From assembly GCA_029532415.1 (NCBI GenBank), contig JAQOTA010000046.1, forward strand, positions 1,860,001-1,924,000: DNA of 64,000 nucleotides, read 5' to 3'. The stretch's first letter is position 1. Each line of letters begins with the position of its first letter. Positions 57,556 through 64,000 of the stretch are shown piece by piece. This DNA is from Marasmius tenuissimus. Taxonomy: Eukaryota > Basidiomycota > Agaricomycetes > Agaricales > Marasmiaceae. Position numbers and translations under genes: made by a program. Below the pieces are notes generated by a model. The model worked only from the letters and a program-made list of their open reading frames with translations, was not told the DNA's origin and searched no databases.

Positions 57556-59297
57556 ATCGGCGTTATTCGTACGAGCTGGAATAAGCTGGGGACTTTGGGA
57601 CGACGAGGAAGAAATGAACGTTGAACCGTGACCTTGAAGGAGGGGGAGTATCCTTCCTTATATATCTACATGTACCATACGACTCGGATGACTTTGGCCG
57701 AGTTGTGAATGCGTGAAGGCATTCAGATGTGGCTGAAAGCGGTCCTGTATTATTAACTAGATACTAGATAGTAGCCACCGAGCAGCCCCCTATAGTCCAT
57801 CCGTTGAGAAAATAAGGTTTACTGTTTCATCTTCAGCGTTCCGAGCTTTTCCCTACAGAAATCCCACTCACAACGGGTTGTAAACCCCGTCCGCAGTCGT
57901 TCCGCAGCTGTTCAGGTACCTACTCATTCCCAAGCGCTAACTTTCCCATCCCTTCCGTGAGGGCCAAGTGACTGGTGACGGAAATAAAGACCACTCGAGC
58001 CTAGGCAACGACGGTCGGAATGATAAGAATCGAATTGAGGACACTTGAATTATAAAAAAACTCAATCAGCCTGATATCGACGCCTCGGATGCAGGTACCC
58101 GATGTATGGTTATGGTGCGAGTCGGACTCTCTGGCGAGAATCCGGTGTGAGTGGCCCGGGCAGTCTGTACACTTGGACACCATCTTTCATTCCAATGGCC
58201 TCCACGAACAAGAGTCCAGACAGGCCTGAAGCGAACACTGCAAGTGACGAGTGAAAGGGTCTCAAGTTTGATACCCTCTGATCATGTACGTGTAGTTGAA
58301 GCCTGCCATACTAGTGATAAAATCGAGAGCAGGTCGAAAATATATCTTTCATCTACTTGCAATCGGCAACACGGCTACCCGGGTGTGGGGTGTGGTCCTG
58401 TCTCGATAGAGGTCAGATATATAGTTCGTGATTCGCGTGGGAGACACACCTCACTGCACTTGTCGGAAGCCTCTTGGTAAAAACGGACAGACCCAAGGTC
58501 CTATGAGTGGTTGAAGTTGATCGGAAGACTACAAGTCTCTTCGCCTCTAGATACGAAAAATCAACTTGGATCAGAAGCAACCTAATTAGCTGACTGGACT
58601 TATAAATGCATTCCGAATTCGAGCACACAAAGGCTGCCTTTATCTTCGGGCACTCAGATTTCGAGAGCAACTTGCGTGATACATAAGATAGTTCCCTTCT
58701 GGTGCGAGCGCAGCGAGCGAATATCTCCAAGCCCGATAACCTAACTCGAGGGGAACCAAGAGCCGAGAAGATAATCAATTCATGCATGGCCCAGTGAGTC
58801 AATCGAATGCTTTACCTGGGGAGAGGTCTGGTGGATTCTTTCGTATTGAATCATAGAAAACCCTTGCAGAAGCGTCCGTGATATCGTGGTGGATTAGGTT
58901 AGGCGTTAAAAAGGAGTCGCTAATGACGTCATCATTTGCTGTGAGATTTTTTCGGAAGTAGCCGGACTCAAACTTGTGGGTCCTTGTGGACAATGACACC
59001 AAGGCTGCTGAGTGCTCGTCCCAAGTCACCATTGGATTCCACTCTTCCGATCCTCAGTCCGATTCACTAACGTGTTTTTCTTGACTCAAACTACTAGTAC
59101 AAAAGGGAAGTGACTATCGTTGTATTACTTTTTGGCGTATTTCGCTACGTTACGTTTGTGTTTCATGATATCGTGTAGAGTAAATAGGTATTGTAGTATA
59201 GTTGATACAATTGTGAGATGATTGAGTCTTCAAGCTTGATACGGATCTCGGAAGAAAGAAGAAAGTCGAAGAAAGCAAGTACGCCTCCACCTTCTCA
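57556..59297. other. Spacer including the second arm of the duplication
   Basis: 58833-59000 matches 56047-56250. Short frames here have no family features. Confidence 0.5.
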
Positions 59298-61093
59298 TTA
59301 GGCCTTCTCATTAACGTGCGTGCCGCTCCCATTACTGCTGCCCACAGTTCCAGCATTCTCTACCCGACTCTCCTCAGGACTGTGACTTCCCTTCGTCCTG
59401 CTCCCCGAGATATACTTCCTCCACTTCCTCGAAGTCCACGGTTTACAGTTCGGGTCATTGTACATCTAAAAGTAGGAAGAACGTCAGCCTACAACCCCCA
59501 GTCGAAGCGACAAAAAAAGAGAAACAGACTCACCTCATCAACAGCCTCCAACGTCAAATCCGAACTCTCATACAAAAAGAAATACACAACCACCGCCCCA
59601 AGCAAATTACACCCCGCAAACACAAATCCATACGCAAACTTGATATCCCCCACAATAAACGGCGTGAAAAACGCCAACAGGAAATTCCACAACCAGTTGC
59701 TCGCAGTCGACAGTGCTCCTTGTTTAGCACGCGTACGTGTAGCGAACGTTTCACCGATGAGAATCCAGACACCGGGTGCCCAGGTGGTCGCGTAGCCGAG
59801 GATGAAGAGACAGGCGGAGACGATCATGAGTTTGCCAATGTTAGGGTCGGCGGTTGGGTCTCGGGCGACACCGGCGGCGGCGAAGACGAAGAGCCAGGCG
59901 GATTGCCAGAGACCACCGACGATGAGGGGTACGCGACGGCCGAACTGGGGAGGGGGGGGGAGAAGATTAGGATATGAGTATGGGCGGGAGAAGCGAGAAG
60001 AGGGCGACAAGTGCTCACCTTCTCCATCACGTACAGACCACCGAATGTACAGATGAAGTTAACAGCGCCGAGAATAATTTGTGTGACGAAGGAATCTTGG
60101 ATACCGACAGACACGAAGATGGTAGCTCCGTAGTAGAAGAAGTAGTTGGCTCCTGTAAGTTGCTGTAGACTTTGTAGCGACATTCCTGGTACGGGGGTCA
60201 GACTCGAGCCAGACAAAACACGAAAAGTGGAGCTCACCCAGCAAAGTTCTGTAAAGCGTCTTGTTCGCAGGCTTGAAGCAATCAAGCCAACCCGTCTGAC
60301 CGGTGAACTGCCTCTCCCACTCAACATTCTTCCTCATTTCCTCGACTTCAGTCACAACGAGCGGGTCCACTTGCGCCTGATCCCTCGAGATGCCCCTCGT
60401 CCTTGCAACCGCCACAGCAGCTTCATCCATCTTTCCGTGCCTAGCCAACCAACGAGGACTCTCAGGCATGAACAAGATACCGAAACCCAGAATGAAAGGC
60501 CAGATAATGCCGATCCCAACAACTAACTGCCAAGATCCCATGTTCTTCATCTCCCGCGCTCCGATGGAAATACAGTACGCGACGAGAATACCAAACGTGA
60601 TGAAGAGCTGATACGTTGCCGTCAAAGTTCCACGAATCTGCGAAGGAGCCGTCTCCGCTTGATACATCGGTACAGCAGCACTCAACGCTCCCACCGCCAA
60701 CCCTGAGACAAGTCGCCCAACGGCGAACTGTTCCCAAGAGCTGAAGGAGGTGATTTGGATAATAACGCCCACGATGAAAACGAGACATTCGACCGACATG
60801 GCGTATCGACGGCCGAGGAAATCGGCGGTGGGGGCACCGAAGAGTGCACCAAACAAGGTTCCGATTGATAATAGGGCGACGATGAGACCTGAACGGACAT
60901 GTGAGAATTCACAGCTGCTAACGACGCCAGGCTCTGAGCATTCTGCGAAACGGAGGAGGAAGTCGTCCATGAGGAGAATGTCTGAGATTTGACCAGTGTC
61001 GTAACCGAAGATGAAGCCACCCATTGAGGCTAATAGGGCGAGCATGATGGAGACCCATCCGATGGGGACTCCTTGCATGTAGAAGAGAGCCAT
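59298..61093 (-). CDS. MFS sugar transporter (hexose type)
   Basis: A 12-helix plasma-membrane sugar/proton symporter. It starts MALFYMQGVPIGWVS and goes through FGYDTGQISDIL (first helix), GAPTADFLGRRYAM (the D-x-x-GRR loop), GRLVSGLAVGALSAAVPMYQAETAP, GTLTATYQLFITFGI, and MPESPRWLARHGKMDEA (PESPR motif before the central loop). After introns it continues MSLQSLQQLTGANYFFYYG, the sugar-binding QQLTG helix, then FGRRVPLIVGG and YATTWAPGVWILIGETFATRTRAK. The PETKG motif is replaced by YESSDLTLEAVDEM. The tail ends GSGTHVNEKA. A TATA-like sequence lies about 100 bp upstream (61191-61199). The substrate is probably a hexose, not decided here. Confidence 0.93.
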
Positions 61094-61190
61094 GGTGGGT
61101 GAATGTGGGTGGGCGAGTTGCTGCGGAGGTGGCGTTGGGGTGATCTCAAGGGGGGAAAAGGGAAAGTAATGAAAATCAGAGAAGAGACGG

Positions 61191-61199
61191 TTTATAAAA
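61191..61199 (-). promoter_or_regulatory. TATA box of the sugar transporter
   Basis: TTTTATAAA on the minus strand, about 100 bp before the ATG at 61093. Confidence 0.5.
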
Positions 61200-63566
61200 A
61201 GCGGCCAAAGGTGATGTCATACGTGAACATTGAGGCAGAACTCCGCTCCATACGGCTAGGAGGAGTATGAATACGCCAAAAATATAGCCCCCCTTATGTC
61301 CGAGTGCTAGAACTGGGGAAGTACGTCCTCTGTGGTCATCGCTGAAGGCGTTGTTGCAGTTGAACCTCCTCCATCAAGACCGTCCAAGCTGATAGCGCCG
61401 CTTTGATTGAGGACTTGCTTTGACTTCTGAGCGGCACACATGACCTGATGGCTGGCCGGAGGAGAGAGTCGAATTTGAAATCGAAACCAGACCGTCGCGA
61501 TGACGCGCAGTCAACGGGAACACTTCTCGAGGTTTAACCTGGTTCAACTCCAACGGGAGGATCAGCTGGAGTATCATAGTAAGGGACAATTCATCTCAAA
61601 GTTGATGTCGAAACCATTACTCACAACTTCAATAGAAAACCAACGACATTGGGACGCTGAGTGATGTCGATGGCGTGCAGGGAAACTAGGAAACGTCAGG
61701 AATCATATCATCCCGAAATACCAGACCACATGTCGTGTGATGCGGGAAGCTCATCTCCAGCGACAAAGAGCTTGGACAATATTTAGAAACGATGTTGAGC
61801 AGCGTTGAGCATGAGTGAGGTGTGGATTGGTGTGGATCCAAACCATGTTGAGGACAGTGGAGGATGAGGAGAACCTGGTCAACGTGGGAAACTGTGTGAA
61901 AGCCCCATGGGGCCCTGGGATCGTCCGCAGCTGCATAGGAGGCGCTCATTTCCCAACGATGTCATTCATGATCAGAGCTTCACCTACGGGCTCTGAAGGA
62001 GATATCGATACTCTCACTCGTATTTTTCCTTCTCATTCTCAACATGAAAGCCAGTTGACCAATAATCTGCAAAAAGCAGTCGGCGTCCCCCAGGTTGGGG
62101 GAGCTGGAAAAACATTCAGGCTATGGTGGTACGTGATTATCCACCATACAACGAAAAAAAATATACTCAGTTTTGGACTCTGGGCCCTCTTTCGAATCGG
62201 TTCTGCAGCTGGTGGTGAACCGAAGATCGCGAGGGAGACTTACAGAAACAATTCTCGAAATGGGGAATAGTTTTCACAATGACGCCCCTCATGGTGGTCA
62301 CATATGATAAATGCAGCATATAGCCGGTGCTCCGGTGTGTACAAGGCCTCGCATTCGCGCCAGCTTACTCACTAACGACTTGTAGGCTATGGCCCGCTCC
62401 AGGAAGATGGTCATTGATACACGAAGTTCACTCGTTCTTGTGGGCAATTCTAGCCGGTCGTATCAGGAACCAGCAGGATAGCGAGTGACGGGAAACCAAA
62501 GCAGAGAGCATGGGCGATGAAATGGGATGTTAGAAAGCCTCGACTTGCAAGCCAGGATTTCGTAGCCTCCTACCTCGAGACTGTATGGATTCTCTGAAGG
62601 AGCGCGTCGGCAACCTGAAGGAACGTTCGTTGATCAAGAGGTTTGTATTGTTCGTTTGTATGCGCGAGTTTTACTCAAGTGTACTTTGTAGCTCGACTCT
62701 CGAGCTGGGTCGAAAGAGACCAGGCTGAAAGAAGTAGCCTCACAGAAATCCGGGAGGAGCATTCAGTCCTGCCTGGGGTCCGTATACCCAGAAAACGCGT
62801 CTTCTCCTTTTCATCCCGATCTCTCGGCATTTCGCGTTTGAGATTACGACAGTTGGCCTTGGAAGTGTGGGCCAGCAGAAGATCGAACGGCGTTGGAATC
62901 GTTGCCACCTCATCTCGGCGGAATGGAGAGCCGTCTTGAGATCAGGAATGTCAGTCATGACGTTCTTCGCACTGTATCAAGAGGTTCGCCTTGGTCGATT
63001 GTCGATCATACCCGCGGTCGAAGCTTCTTTTCAAGACTCAATAGTACTTTCAAGTCGCCCGAGTCGGCTTCAAAAGCTGAGGTCAAGCCAGTGCAAAAGC
63101 AGATCCCGTCATCTGCCACCCGGAAATCCAGGAGGAGCGTTTAGACCTGTCCGATTTGCGCTCGAATAGTCTGTGTACCCAGAGGATGCTTCCGCTCGCT
63201 TCGATTCGCTCAGGCCTCCTCGCGTCTCGCGTTTGGACCTTGCTTGAACCAGGCACTAGAGGACATGCCACATTGGTCGTGGGTTGGCAATAACGCCAAT
63301 GCAGAACTTTTGGGCTGTGTCGGTGTCGTGCCACAAGAAGGTCAAGATGTTTGCGCGAGGAGACGCGCTCTGGTTGAACAATAGGACAATAATAGTTCAA
63401 CACGGTCACGTTCGATCATCTGGCCCGGGCGCGTAGCAATTGCCTGCCACTACGCGGCATTCAAAGTTCCAACTCTCTGCTCATTGTTTTTACCTCTCTC
63501 CATCCACCTACAACTCTGTTCCTTCACGGATACAACTTCTATCTATTGCTCTTTCGTTACTAAGTC
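61200..63566. other. Mostly unassigned stretch with a decayed direct duplication
   Basis: No family is recognisable. A plus-strand frame starting MDSLKERVGNLKERS at 62584 may be a first exon, but its continuation is unclear. Two parts resemble each other: 62745-62771 and 63123-63149 share gaaatcc.ggaggagc..t.ag.cctg, with weaker similarity on both sides, which suggests an old local duplication about 378 bp apart. Confidence 0.4.
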
Positions 63567-64000
63567 ATGTCGACTTCAAACTCAATCGATGAATTGCGTG
63601 CGTATTACACGGACAATAAGCCGCTTGAGCGTGATGTTCCTCCGACGATAGCGACAATATCGTGAGTCCCTCAACTCTTTTCGCTCTTATTTTTTACTCA
63701 AGCTATTCATACCCAGCCATCACGACCTCGAGACCATTGCATTCAAGAAGACGTCGCTATACTACCCATGCGAATCGGAACAATACCTCTCAGCACCGTC
63801 GATACGACCCAACCAAACACTCAAGAATGTGAACGAAATTGGAGGATCGTATGATGTGTTTCTATACGCGCCTCCCATGGGATGGCAGTGTAGTGAGGAG
63901 TTTGAGATGCCGGCGTACGTACGTCGAGGTGGACGGCGGTCTCAATCGTGAGTTTCATGTCTTTTTGGTTGATAATTGTTACTGACTATGTGTGTTGTGT
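63567..64000 (+). CDS. 5' part of an unrecognised gene (runs off the window)
   Basis: The ATG at 63567 follows a pyrimidine-rich leader. The first exon reads MSTSNSIDELRAYYTDNKPLERDVPPTIATI in two parts of regular codons, then an intron of about 55 bp. The next exon gives HHDLETIAFKKTSLYYPCESEQ and GGSYDVFLYAPPMGWQCSEEFEMPA, before another donor near 63948. There is no signal peptide. I do not recognise the family from this piece. Confidence 0.6.

Overview
The window is nuclear DNA of a mushroom-forming basidiomycete (Agaricomycetes). The genes are broken by many short introns of about 45-60 bp with GT..AG ends. The protein families fit this group: TRI5-type sesquiterpene synthase, expanded P450s, alpha-kinases, a DUF6699-like protein, Ser/Thr-rich GPI-type surface proteins and an EF-hand/ZZ-like giant. 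No rRNA, tRNA or CRISPR was found. All calls come from reading the sequence by eye; exon joins were checked by phase where stated.

Left part (0-21.5 kb). A P450 (minus, 181-2361) and a TRI5-type terpene cyclase (plus, 17354-18467) look like parts of a sesquiterpene locus. Between them sits the most striking object in the window, a 12,446-bp DNA transposon (3576-16021). It has 34-bp terminal inverted repeats (31/34 matching) and a perfect 6-bp target duplication, GAGAAA. It carries three apparently intact multi-exon genes: (1) a 1571-aa protein joining a TET/JBP-like 2-oxoglutarate/Fe(II) dioxygenase-like domain to a chromo-barrel-like module and a large unknown C-terminus; (2) an alpha-type protein kinase with a Cys-rich N-terminus; (3) an integrase-core DDE transposase. 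Subterminal palindromes and a 305-bp tandem repeat lie next to the left end. An element pairing a possible DNA-base oxidase/chromatin reader, a kinase and a transposase is the best candidate for an undescribed system here. To the right of the cyclase, a second copy of the P450 5' leader is fused to a broken 5-oxoprolinase fragment, and a roughly 1.2-kb repeat has been inserted into that leader.

Middle part (21.5-41 kb). Ordinary genes: a 1399-aa F-box-like protein (minus), a small unknown protein, a glutathione S-transferase, an NCS1 nucleobase permease, a DUF6699-like protein (minus) and a very long EF-hand/ZZ-like protein (minus).

Right part (41-64 kb). A 142-bp foldback MITE; three paralogous secreted, probably GPI-anchored proteins (42.8, 51.9 and 53.2 kb, plus); a second P450 (minus); a single-pass membrane protein with two lectin-like domains; two further paralogous Ser/Thr-rich GPI-type proteins inside a decayed segmental duplication (54.5-59 kb, minus); an MFS sugar transporter (minus); and the 5' end of an unrecognised gene running off the right edge.
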